The notes under the pieces: generated by a model
The model's input: only the letters and a program-made list of their open reading frames with translations
Told to the model about the DNA's origin: nothing
Database searches by the model: none
NCBI RefSeq assembly: GCF_003589595.1
Contig: NW_020654242.1
Span: 617,612 to 681,611, forward strand
DNA from: Hyposmocoma kahamanoa
Lineage: Eukaryota > Arthropoda > Insecta > Lepidoptera > Cosmopterigidae
DNA length: 64,000 nucleotides
Direction: 5' to 3'
Shown here: positions 54,062-63,879 of the stretch, one piece after another
Layout: each line of letters opens with the position of its first letter
Numbering within the stretch: position 1 is the first letter of the stretch
Translations under genes and position numbers: made by a program

Positions 54062-54150
54062 AAGTGACGGGACGAACAAGTCATGCGCCTGGTGGTAAGC
54101 GACACGCCTGTCCATAACAGTTGCATTGCCACTCAGAGCTTCAAACAGAG
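54062..54150 (+). repeat. Rep-F fragment
   Basis: GTGACGGGACGAACAAGTCA to GCATTGCCACTCAGAGCTTC. Confidence 0.8.
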
Positions 54151-54837
54151 TCGGCGACCCAACTCTTTAACAAGTCCCGAGCTTCCGAACCCCAGGACCC
54201 CGTCGTCTCGACCGCGACCGGCATAAAGTTGTACATCAGCTCCGGCAGAATATTTAGGATGTTTTAGTATCGCGGCATTTTCAGCCGCGGTACCTGCCAA
54301 CCGCGAAGTTTGTCATAAGTAGGACGCAGCAAAAGTACTTACGCATGTTGCGTCCCATAGAAGTCAACGACCTAGCTAAGTAACCAACGTCAACCCGGAA
54401 GCCAGGGAATTAAGTTATATTAAGGAAGTAAGTTGTAGCGTATAGAGAATAATGCAGGCAGTGAATTCAATTCCACAACAGCCATATACCTGTGTTACAA
54501 ATGTTTACCAGTCAAACGGATGACTACGATGAAAATTTGTTATCCAAGTATTTACCTACGTGGTATTTAATAACCTTTTGTGTTTGTTCTATTGAATCTA
54601 ACCGCATTCTCATGTAGAACCGTATTTTAATTTATGTTGACATATTCCAGGTTAACACCTGGGGGTTATTAAAGTTATTCGGGTGCTCATAGAATCAGGA
54701 ATTTGCCTAATTTGAATTGTGGTAATGGATAGGTCTATGTCGCCACAATGCTTTGCCTCTCAATTGAGAATAGGATTTTAAAAAAACCGTTTTTTTTTTC
54801 TGAGATGAAGAAAAAAACATGAAATTATAACTTTTTT
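54151..54837. other. unassigned spacer
   Basis: No recognised family; slightly GC-rich at 54150-54330. Confidence 0.35.
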
Positions 54838-55206
54838 ATAAAGTAAAACTGACTCCAAACATCTATTTGCCAAGTTCCGAAAAGTACGCAAAACTGTATT
54901 CATCCCCTAGCTTGCCACTCTTAGAGGTGGAATGTTTACTTCAAATAGGAAATGAAACTATTTTTCCGGATTTAAATCGCGTATATTTGTCACGGTTGAC
55001 TGTGACCATGGGACCTGTAAAGGGCCCGAAACGTCGGTTTGTTTGAAAAAACAAATATACGCGATTTAAATCCGGAAAAATAGTTTCATTTCCTATGTGT
55101 AACAATCGCGAAAACCTAAGAACTCGATATGTTTACTTCAAATTGGACTAATACTGAGGTACCCTTTTTCCAACACAAAAAAGAATCATCAAAATCGGTT
55201 CACAAA
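54838..55206 (+). repeat. Rep-C copy split by a Penelope-like tail
   Basis: 54838-54946 and 55130-55206 join at TGTTTACTTCAAAT; sequence includes CCCCTAGCTTGCCACTCTTA and CAAAATCGGTTCACAAAT. Confidence 0.8.
54947..55129 (+). mobile_element. Penelope-like tail with inverted 5' segment
   Basis: 183 bp. AGGAAATGAAACTATTTTTC.. TATTTGT at the left is the exact inverse of the right part. The central block GACCATGGGACCTGTAAAGG is like the Penelope-like direct repeats at 36854 and 37575. A 14-bp duplication TGTTTACTTCAAAT flanks it (54933-54946, 55130-55143). Confidence 0.88.
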
Positions 55207-55507
55207 TCAATCTTTTTATTTATTTATTGATTATGGACAACAAAACAGATAGCAATCAAAGTACATTGATACAAATTAAATATGATATAACAAAGTTCTG
55301 TACTAGATTGTAACCCTACTTATGTTGACATATCATTTTAAAGTAACAAGAAAGAGCTACTGTTAAATTTGCTATTAATTTACTTATTTACTTAATACTA
55401 AAGCGTCAAGGGAATTGGATTGAAAATCTATACAAATGCAATGCAAATGCAAGTTGCTTTGCTACTCTGGATCTTGGATCAAAAATGTTCAAATCGACGT
55501 TTTTCAT

Positions 55508-55793
55508 CATTGACTTACAATTATATGGACGTCGGGTCAGCGCTAAAAAGTGTCCGAACTTATAGGGCGTTAAAATCGTATACAGAGCGTCATTCACGCT
55601 TTAGTCTTCGTTTGTTCGACTGACAGCGAAGCAAGCAAAATTAGATAGTACTGCGATGACATTACAATTTAAATTCAACGTTTTAGCTTTTTCATATTGC
55701 TTTACATGTCACTACGTTTAAATAGGTTGACTTGGGACATTTTTTTCGTGGTTTTTGTATTAGACCCGTCGTCCATTTATTTGCAAGTCAATG
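55508..55793. mobile_element. hAT-M MITE copy 8
   Basis: 286 bp with exact 8-bp duplication TTTTTCAT at 55500-55507 and 55794-55801. Confidence 0.94.
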
Positions 55794-55801
55794 TTTTTCA
55801 T

Positions 55802-56439
55802 AGATATCTTGTTGTAAAGCATTCTTACAAGGGTGTTGTAAAAGGAAGTATTATTCTTGTATGTCCGCAAGTAAAACGTCTTGTTGGGTATTCGGGGGTT
55901 GCGCCTTGTAGAGAGAGCTATTTTATTTAAGAGGTAAGAGGCGAACACGTAAGGGGGTCACTTTAAATTCGTCAAGTCTCTTACTACAGCCAATCGCATA
56001 AGATGCACACAAAAAAGTACAGCCGAATAGAGAAGCTCGTCCTTTTTTGGAAGTCGGTTAAATAGTCAAGTGTCTTATTTAATTTCAATATTTTATTTTA
56101 CTTTTTCTGAAAAAAAAAAAAAAACAATTTTAGAAAGAAACAGCTTCACGTTTTGTACCGAAAATATATATTATAAATCCGTAAAGTATAGCCAGTGTAT
56201 AAGCTTACGCTCCCAGCGTCTTTGCACATTCCATTCGGGTATCTCGGCTTAATCATAACAAATGATGCGGCCTTCTTTCCACCCTATTATTAAGTACATT
56301 CTTTACTTCAAAATTGCCTAAGTATATTATAAAAACAACTTCTTTCTTCCTGTACTTCAATCTGTCAATTATAATATCTTGTACCATATCACAAAGACGC
56401 TCTTTTTAATTCTGAACCAAAACTACGTTTATATTGAAT
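55802..56439. other. mostly unassigned
   Basis: A Rep-C 3' scrap lies at 56010-56062 (ACACAAAAAAGTACAGCCG.. GGAAGTCGGTTAA). Nothing else recognised. Confidence 0.4.
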
Positions 56440-56451
56440 TGATATTCAATT

Positions 56452-57487
56452 AGGAAATGAAACAATTTTTCCGGATTTAAATCGCGCATGTTTGTTTTTT
56501 CAAACAAACCGACGTTTCGGGCCCTTTACAGGTCCCATGGTCACGGTTTACTGAGGTGGTACAGTCTTCAACCAGTTATGTCTAATATTGATGCAAACCA
56601 TAAACAGATTTAAGACTGCAGTACTAATTAATATGTTTTAGTTTATTCTAATTTCTATTAATAATTAATTGTGGGGGCGGATTAAGAGAAAAACGCCTGG
56701 TTGTAAATTGAGCTTCNNNNNNNNNNNNNNNNNNNNNNNNNNNNNNNNNNNNNNNNNNNNNNNNNNNNNNNNNNNNNNNNNNNNNNNNNNNNNNNNNNNN
56801 NNNNNNNNNNNNNNNNNNNNNNNNNNNNNNNNNNNNNNNNNNNNNNNNNNNNNNNNNNNNNNNNNNNNNNNNNNNNNNNNNNNNNNNNNNNNNNNNNNNN
56901 NNNNNNNNNNNNNNNNNNNNNNNNNNNNNNNNNNNNNNNNNNNNNNNNNNNNNNNNNNNNNNNNNNNNNNNNNNNNNNNNNNNNNNNNNNNNNNNNNNNN
57001 NNNNNNNNNNNNNNNNNNNNNNNNNNNNNNNNNNNNNNNNNNNNNNNNNNNNNNNNNNNNNNNNNNNNNNNNNNNNNNNNNNNNNNNNNNNNNNNNNNNN
57101 NNNNNNNNNNNNNNNNTATTATAAATCATATGGGCGCGAACACGTTTTCGTCCTGAACATTAATAATAAATTGAACTTAATAAAAATTCATTCAATAAAA
57201 TAATTTGTAAAACTTAACATAGCGTAAATTGGAATGTTTTCTTTGTAAAATTAAAAATAAGGTATTTAATTAATAACTATTGTAACTATAGTGAAAAAAT
57301 AGGGTGGTTTGCATTAATATTAGACATAACTGGTTGAAGACTGTACCACCTCAGTCAACCGTGACCATGGGACCTGTAAAGGGCCCGAAACGTCGGTTTG
57401 TTTGAAAAAACAAATATACGCGATTTAAATCCGGAAAAATAGTTTCATTTCCTATGTGTAACAATCGCGAAAACCTAAGAACTCGAT
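56452..57487. mobile_element. Penelope-like insertion containing the assembly gap
   Basis: Left end AGGAAATGAAACAATTTTTC.. reversed, right end ..AACAATCGCGAAAACCTAAG forward. Flanked by TGATATTCAATT at 56440-56451 and 57488-57499. Inside are long inverted arms around 400 N. Confidence 0.82.
56717..57116. other. assembly gap, 400 N
   Basis: Exactly 400 ambiguous bases, probably a placeholder length. Confidence 1.
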
Positions 57488-57632
57488 TGATATTCAATTA
57501 TTTTTTGTGCAATTACTCCACTAGTTTGTTATAATTAACAAAGATCGAACACTGAGTAAAAATTCCTTCGATCCGGCCGGATTCGAACCGACGTCTTCTA
57601 GCATACCGTAGCATACCGTAGAGGACGTTATA
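57488..57632 (-). repeat. SINE-B copy (host of the Penelope-like insertion)
   Basis: TGATATTCAATTATTTTTTG tail, ACACTGAGTAAAAATTCCTT, TTCGAACCGACGTCTTCTAG; CATACCGTAG is duplicated. Confidence 0.8.
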
Positions 57633-57710
57633 CCAAGTAAGCTAATTCTATTGTCTATGGTACTCGCTACTTAACTGAAAAATTTGATTATAGTTCCTGT
57701 ACACAGAACT

Positions 57711-58150
57711 ATAATCTTCTTCTTTTTGAGGTGCCGTCTCCTACCGGAGGTCGGCTATATCTGTAATATGTCGGCTGTATTTTAGACACAGCTGTACGAA
57801 ACAAGGATCTTGTGTTCAGGTTGAACCATGTCCGGAATTCTTAAGCCACGAAGTACGCCTTCTTTCAGGTGCTCGCTTACCCTGTATCTTACCTTGCATA
57901 ATTAGTCGGAGTAGGTCGTAATCATCATTACGCATTAAATAACCAAAGTACTGTAGTTTGCGTTTTCTGACAGTACTCAAGACCTATAATTTCTTATTCG
58001 CCATCAGTAATACACTTTCGTTGGACACTGTATCCGTGCACGATATTTTAAAAATTCTTCTGTAGACCCACAATTTAAACGCTTCTAAGAGGTAGCTCAT
58101 ATTTTGAGTTAAGGTCCAGGACTCTACGCCAAACGCACCCTGGTCTCTTC
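57711..58150 (-). pseudogene. RTE-like reverse transcriptase C-terminal remnant
   Basis: Minus strand, several frames: WTLTQNMSYLLEAFKLWVYR, RIFKISCTDTVSNESVL, then VRKRKLQYFGYLMRNDDYDL, LRLIMQGKIQGKRAPERRRT and SWLKN. This is the post-palm region and tail of an RTE-like protein (F-x-x-W-x-Y-R-R, K-L-Q-Y-F-G-H-x-M-R, G-K-R-x-x-x-R-R-R-x-S-W-L). The tail end lies at the CTTCTTCTTTTTGAGG side. Confidence 0.78.
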
Positions 58151-58224
58151 AAGGTTCGTTTGCAGAGTAGATGACTCAACTTTAGAATTATAATAAGTTT
58201 CAAAAAAGAACTTTTCGTAAAGAG

Positions 58225-58300
58225 CTTTTCGTTAACTGATTTCAATAAAACTTGGCAAATAGATGTAATTTGGGGCCGGCTATTTTTTCCAAAAAAAATA
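58225..58300. repeat. Rep-C scrap
   Basis: GATTTCAATAAAACTTGGCA and AATAGATGTAATTTGGGGCC. Confidence 0.5.
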
Positions 58301-58558
58301 CGACTAAAAAGTCGTTAAAAAACCAAATACAAAGACACGACGCAAGTACATAGAAAAATTCGGGACGTCCGTTGGTTCGTTCCGTGGCTTAGTTGGTATA
58401 GCGTCTGGCACGGTATGCAAGAAGACGTCGGTTCGAATCCGACCGGATCGAAGGAATTTTTTCTGAGTGTTCGATCTTTGTATTAATAATTATAACAAAC
58501 TAGTGGAGTAATTTCACAAAAAATAATTGAATATCAATTCAATAAAAATTTAATTAAA
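58300..58558 (+). repeat. SINE-B copy
   Basis: ACGACTAAAAAGTCGTTAAA body end, complete head (TCCGTGGCTTAGTTGGTATA, GGTTCGAATCC) and complete tail. Confidence 0.88.
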
Positions 58559-58689
58559 AAATATGATTGTTTTCATTATTATTGAAGAGTGCGTGAGGAG
58601 AGTAAATTCATTCATACACTCATTCAAAGTAATTTAAAAATCCAATTTTATTAACGACTTTCGGTTCGGTAACGCCTGAATGTATAGAT

Positions 58690-58875
58690 AATAAAAAAAA
58701 CGCGAAAGATCGCCCTCTACGTCCATATCTCAACCAGATTGAAGATGTACTTAAAAATGGACAGCCCGAAAGTAATATGGATAAACGAGAGCATTTGAAA
58801 AGATTAATGTGGGTGGAAGTGAAAGAGATACGTCAGGAAGGTAGTAAAAGAGATGTCTGTAGTTTTACGCTTTAA
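58690..58875 (+). pseudogene. reverse transcriptase C-terminal remnant
   Basis: One open frame to the stop at 58873-58875: KDRPLRPYLNQIEDVLKNGQ, KREHLKRLMWVEVKEIRQEG. The pattern R-x-R-P-Y-L-x-Q-I-x-x-V-L-x-x-G-Q matches a known non-LTR C-terminus. Only about 60 codons remain. Confidence 0.6.
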
Positions 58876-59659
58876 CAGATTTATAGGGGGATCGAACAAT
58901 ATTTCAAACGACTTAACAATGCGGACTTAAAAAAGTTGTAGCGGAGTCAACAGTAGGGATATGTAGAGATTATTTTTTATAATACCAAGTATCGATATCC
59001 GTCTCGTGTAGATATGTTCGGTGTTTTTGGTCTGTATTCGTTCAGGTTCTTGCTCAGGATCCGATATGAAACGCTTGTTTAAGTGACTTGATACTGACTA
59101 CGTTTATTTTTCCGCGGTGTCGTTGTTTCGACGCAAAGAGGGTGCAATCCTCAGGTGTCGTAGTAGGGTGTGCAGCCTCAAATGGGAGTACCTGCCGGTA
59201 GGCCGGTTTCTCAACCATTTTCAGCAGCTGGTGTTTAGTCCGGTGGGGCTTCCTCGGTCCAAAGTAGGTTTGTTGATAATTCGGGTCCTACTTGTATACT
59301 AATTGTTGTCTCCCAACTAGTATGGGTCTCGGCGAGTAGGCAGACGCGCTATGCGGTGTACGGGGGACGGTGACGCACTCTCGTTCGGGGCGCGGGTCAC
59401 GGGACGCAGATAGCTCTTGTACGTGGCTCGGTATCCGTAACACCAAGTGACGGGAGAAACAAGTCGAGCGCATGTTTTTCATCGAAAGTAATTAGTCAAA
59501 CAATCTCGTGTTTTATCTTTGTCCGAAGGATGGTGCAACCGATCGTCGTCATTTGAGTGCACTCCTGGAGTCCTCAGTAGGATAGAAGCCAAAACTTCCA
59601 AATAAAAAACAATATTATACACACAATAATAATTACAACTTTTTCACTGAAAAAAAAAA
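58876..59659. other. mostly unassigned, GC-richer in the middle
   Basis: 59100-59440 is GC-richer than its surroundings and has no recognised domain. A Rep-F end (AGTGACGGGAGAAACAAGTC) is at 59446-59475. Confidence 0.35.
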
Positions 59660-60560
59660 AACCGACTTCAAAAGTCTGCTTATCTGTGTTTTCCCATTTC
59701 CATGGGATCCCCTCATCAGATTTTGACTTCTTGGTGACAATGAGACTGTTACGGACTCCTTGTACATTTTATATTTTCTTTTTTTTGGTATTGTTTTTCC
59801 CTTGGAAAAGGCAAATGCACTAATGCGCCATACAGCCAATACTGAGAGTAATCTCTTTCTTGTACTCCTTAACAAGAATTAAACGTCTTCGATCATTGAC
59901 TTACAATTATATGGACGTCGGGTCCGCGCTAAAGAGTGTCCGCACTTGTAAGGCGCTAAAATCGTATACAGAGCGCGACACTCCGCTTTAGTCTTCATTT
60001 GTTCTACGGACAGCGCGATACTGCGATGACATAACAATTTAAATTTCGAATAGGTTGACTTGGGACATTTTTTCGTGGTTTTTGTATTAGACCCGTCGTC
60101 CATTTATTTGTAAGTCAATGTCTTCGATAGTGCTTCTTACGAAATAATATAAAATTTTATTTTTATCCATCCTCTAAGATAAAATTGGATAACACTCTTG
60201 ATTTTTCTTTCTGGTTGTCATGGTGACGGTGGCTTGTTGATGACATGTATTGTGTCAAGTGAAAAGTCGACTTTTGTTTGCGGAAAATAATTAATTAGTA
60301 ATTTGTGATAGCCGAAACGAACCCGAAACAGAATCAGAGCCAACCTCAAGTTACCCTTTCAAACAAAAGAAGAACTTTCAAAATCGGTGCTCAATTGACG
60401 GAGTAATTGGTGTATACACGGACATGCCTATAAAATTTGAGGATTTCCTTTGATTTTCATGAGATCCCCTCATCAAATTATGACTTGGTGACCCATTGTC
60501 ACCACCACGAGTGTGCTTTCAAGCGAAAAAAGAATTTTCAAACTTGATTCACAATTATAC
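59660..60560. repeat. Rep-G region split by hAT-M
   Basis: ACCGACTTCAAAAGTCTGCT at the start, then TCCATGGGATCCCCTCATCA, TTGTACATTTTATATTTTCT and, after the MITE, GGTTGTCATGGTGACGG.. TTTCAAACAAAAGAAGAACT. It mirrors 35165-35528 in opposite orientation, with a further partial copy at 60440-60560. Confidence 0.6.
59894..60120. mobile_element. hAT-M MITE copy 9, short form
   Basis: 227 bp with exact 8-bp duplication TCTTCGAT at 59886-59893 and 60121-60128. Confidence 0.95.
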
Positions 60561-61015
60561 AAAACATACATAAAGCCTTAGAATAATAACGCATAGAAAC
60601 CTAGTCCGCACACGCTAAGTGAGGCAAATTGAAGCGCTCCCAATGGGCCTACACGAGCGGGCGGGCCTTCAGCGCTCAAGGTCAACTTGCACCGCGAACA
60701 GCTCAAGAATTTTAGCTAAAAATGACGAAATGTGCGGTAAATGAGTGTACAAATACGTCAGACACACATAAAATAGATACTAACATCACATTCCACAAGG
60801 AAGTAACGCGTTTCAACTTGTATTTTTATATAAATATTCACTAAAACCGAAAATTAACCTACTACTAAAACTAGCCTACATGAATTTGATTTTTGCCTCA
60901 CTTGTGACAGTTCGTTTGATGTGAAACTATCATTCTATGCGTTATTATTCTAAGCATAAAGCATACATACAGTACAATTAATAATAGGTAATGTTTTAAA
61001 ATACATAGTAAAGTA
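60561..61015. other. unassigned; GC-richer island at 60600-60720
   Basis: CGAGCGGGCGGGCCTTCAGC at 60653 is unusual for this window. No exon or repeat identified. Confidence 0.4.
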
Positions 61016-61230
61016 ATAATAATAATAACGCGTACACACTCATAGCCCCGCACTAGGGAAACCCTGTATCGCGGGTGCCATGGACACACATATAGACAAC
61101 CACAAATTCCACCCAAACTCACGGGAGAAATAAATGTAGACCATGCAAATATTTCTTCCGGCCCGGGAACCGAACCCGGGACCTTGGCGTGGCAGTCCAG
61201 CATGGTAACCGTTCGGCCACGGAGGCAGTT
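61016..61230 (-). mobile_element. SINE-A copy with target duplication
   Basis: (AAT)n tail, full body, head ending CGGCCACGGAGGCAGTT. AAAGTA is repeated at 61010-61015 and 61231-61236. Confidence 0.9.
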
Positions 61231-61512
61231 AAAGTAGGAATAATTAACTAAGAGTGCACTTGTCGCCAACAAACTGCACAGCAGTTTGCCGACTTTTAAT
61301 AAATAAGTTACCTGCAGTCTTTTTCCTGAAATAAATTAAACAAAAAAGGGCTAATGTATAACCTCCTCCTGTTTTTAGAGACGGTTAAAAAGTACACTCG
61401 AAATGATAACCTTTGTTAGCAATTCAGCAAACTGAACTGCTCTTCTTTATTCTTCCTTCGATATCCTTATTGTAAAATGAAACTTCCTTAATCTGAAGTG
61501 GACTGTACTTAC

Positions 61513-61700
61513 AAAAACTAATCCAGAAAAACTGAATGTGACAAGTGAAAGTGATTGATTCGAATGACAATTATCGCTTATATTTATACCGGTACGGTGT
61601 CTCCCACATCGTACCGGTGCTATCGATGGGTCGCTACGCCGCTCGGCCAATCAGAGCTCCTGAATTAATCATTCTCCTCTGAACTCTAGCTCTGACCGGC
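61513..61700 (-). promoter_or_regulatory. candidate core promoter and non-coding first exon
   Basis: Minus strand, in order: a CCAAT-type box (TGATTGGCCGAGC, near 61651-61639), ACCGGTACG and CGTACCGGT as a 9-bp inverted repeat spaced by 13 bp (about 61620-61590), TATAAATA at 61588-61581, a possible initiator (AATCACTT) about 30 bp further, and a consensus donor GTAAGTAC at 61512-61505. This would give a non-coding first exon of about 40-45 bp. The region is GC-rich, free of repeats and upstream of the coding exon on the same strand. No transcript evidence is available to me. Confidence 0.5.
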
Positions 61701-61924
61701 CAGACGCGTACGGCCGTCCGTAACAACCTTATTCTTTTTTAAAGTCCGTTTAAAATACAGCGGATTTTATATCAAAAACAACTTAATAAATTTGACAAAA
61801 GTATGCTACACCTAAGAATATTGTCTAAAGAATGTTATAATTTATTACATGATAGAATGTACTTTATCTAATCATGTAAAATCCGATAACAGGTTAATAT
61901 AAAAGTCTATATTTGAGAATATGC

Positions 61925-62213
61925 AGCAATAGAGCTCCTTGTTAAAGAGTTCGTCCAGGGGAGTACTGCCACCTTACCTACTTCTGCCGCCAAGCAGTAA
62001 TGTCAGCATTACTGTGTTCCGGTTTTGAAGGGTAAGGGTGCTGGTAAAATTACAGGCACATGGAACTTGTCAACTTATGTCTCAGGGTGACGGGCGCAGT
62101 GGCAGTGCCCCTTAGATTTTGCAATTTAAACCTCTGAGTGGCACTGTAATTGTCTTGGACAGGCGTATAGCTCACCATCAGGCGCACGACTTGTTCGCCC
62201 CGTCACTTGGTGT
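61925..62213 (-). repeat. Rep-F copy, full length
   Basis: AATAGAGCTCCTTGTTAAAG to TTGTTCGCCCCGTCACTTGG, all blocks in order; abuts Rep-C. Confidence 0.88.
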
Positions 62214-62218
62214 TGTAA

Positions 62219-62650
62219 TAATCTCAGTACAGAGTACTAATATCCCCTAGTTCGCCACTATACAGGACTTGACACTGGAGATAATAAAAATCGGTTCTCA
62301 CTACTCAAAGTATATTGAGAGAAAAACGCTTTGAATTGGAGAAATTGCAAAATCAACCATTAAAGTAATTGCTCCTAAATTAATGTTAGGCGCTATTTAT
62401 GAAAATGAATCTTCATGCGTGAACAGCCACCTTTCGAGGTGGATGATTTTCGTCAAAATGAAATGGGACCACTATGGAAGTACCCCCTTTCTAACAAAAA
62501 AAGAATCATGAAAATCGGTTCACAAATACCGGAGTTATCGCGTAACATACATACAAAAAAAAAAAGAACATACAGACGAATTGAGAACCTCCTTTTTTGA
62601 AGTCGGTTAAAAAAATTGAGAACCTCCTCCTTTTTTGAAGTCGCTTAAAT
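62219..62650 (+). repeat. Rep-C copy with duplicated 3' end
   Basis: AATCTCAGTACAGAGTACTA start, body with a deletion near the start, and the end segment TTGAGAACCTCC..TTTTTTGAAGTCG present twice (about 62580-62610 and 62617-62646). Confidence 0.85.
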
Positions 62651-62814
62651 AATAAACCGGCTGTTTTTGACAATCGTCTTCTCAAAGACACAAATTCATT
62701 TAAGAGGTAATGTATATTGCGTTGAGGTTTAAAACTGTAGTGAAATAAATACTAAACATTAAAGTTCCTGCGTACTCGGATGACAAAATTCAGTAGCTGT
62801 AGAATTCATTCTGA

Positions 62815-62945
62815 AATAAAACCCAATACAGTTATGCTTACATTACCGCTTAATAACAGAAATAGGTAAGATGGCAGTAGGTACTTCTCTAGACGAATTC
62901 TTTCACAAGGAGGTCCTTGTACTGCTATCAAAATTACATAGTAAT
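62815..62945 (+). repeat. Rep-F fragment
   Basis: ATAAAACCCAATACAGTTAT.. CAGAAATAGGTAAGATGGCA.. TCTTTCACAAGGAGGTC. Confidence 0.7.
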
Positions 62946-63167
62946 AACCAGTAATGATACTGACACCGTGTTCGTTCCTATATAAACCTACGCATTGGTT
63001 TTTCGTTAAATTTATCACCAGTCCCTAACTACATTTTGTCCGTCCGGAATTCGCGTAAGGCCGGGTCCTTACCAGGCTTAACTTAGCTCACCAATGCAAG
63101 AACTTATCTACGTTGTACAAATTATACAGATATTATTTGTTTTTAATAAGTACATTATTTTTATCAA

Positions 63168-63225
63168 GTGACGGGACGAACAAGTCGTGCGCCTGGAGCG
63201 ACACGCCTGTCCATAACAGTTGAAG
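63168..63225 (+). repeat. Rep-F fragment
   Basis: AGTGACGGGACGAACAAGTC.. CGACACGCCTGTCCATAACA. Confidence 0.75.
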
Positions 63226-63879
63226 CAGCTTTGTTTTTAACGATTTTTTTGCCGTAACGGCATCTATGGGAAAGCTATTTCTACACTCAGCCAGGGGGCT
63301 TACCACAACCTCTTAAAACAATATCACTTTAACCTTACATTGACTTTTCGTACCATCACAGCACATAGGAAATAATTTCACGTTAAATAAAAATACGCGA
63401 CGTTTATTTCGTAAAATTATGACAGCGCCATCTATATGCTCCTTGGTGACACTAACAGTTGACACAAGACTATAATTCAGAATTCACAACGTGACAATCA
63501 AGACTCGGCTTGTTTTATTTGTTTATTTTTTATGAAAATGCGGAAAAATAATTGTAAACAACATTATTTTAATAGATTTCATTATTATTACTTATTTTTC
63601 TTTTTTGGCAGTTAAATTTCTCTGAATGTAAATAATATGAATTATACTTTAACATTAGGACGATTCGGAACATCAAAAAAGAAAGAGATAGCGTTATTTC
63701 TTTCCTATTTTTAGTGAGGAATAGACATTATTGTGAAATCATTCGTCCTTTCAGTCACTTTGGCAATAATACATTACTTGATTGAGAAGTTTGTCATGGT
63801 ACGAATATAAGTAATATTACAATAAGCTTATTATAAGCTTACATTGAAATAAGATTGTTTTTTGGAAAGTTACGGTAGG
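63226..63879. other. mostly unassigned
   Basis: 63240-63275 resembles part of a reversed SINE-B body (GCCGTAACGGCATCTATGGG). Nothing else recognised. Confidence 0.35.

Noticed and set aside
56665..57129. Long open frames across the gap
   Set aside because: They consist of ambiguous bases from the N run.
58385..58455. Possible genuine tRNA gene
   Set aside because: It is the head of SINE-B: the same sequence recurs with the SINE tail at several loci and no closed acceptor stem is seen.
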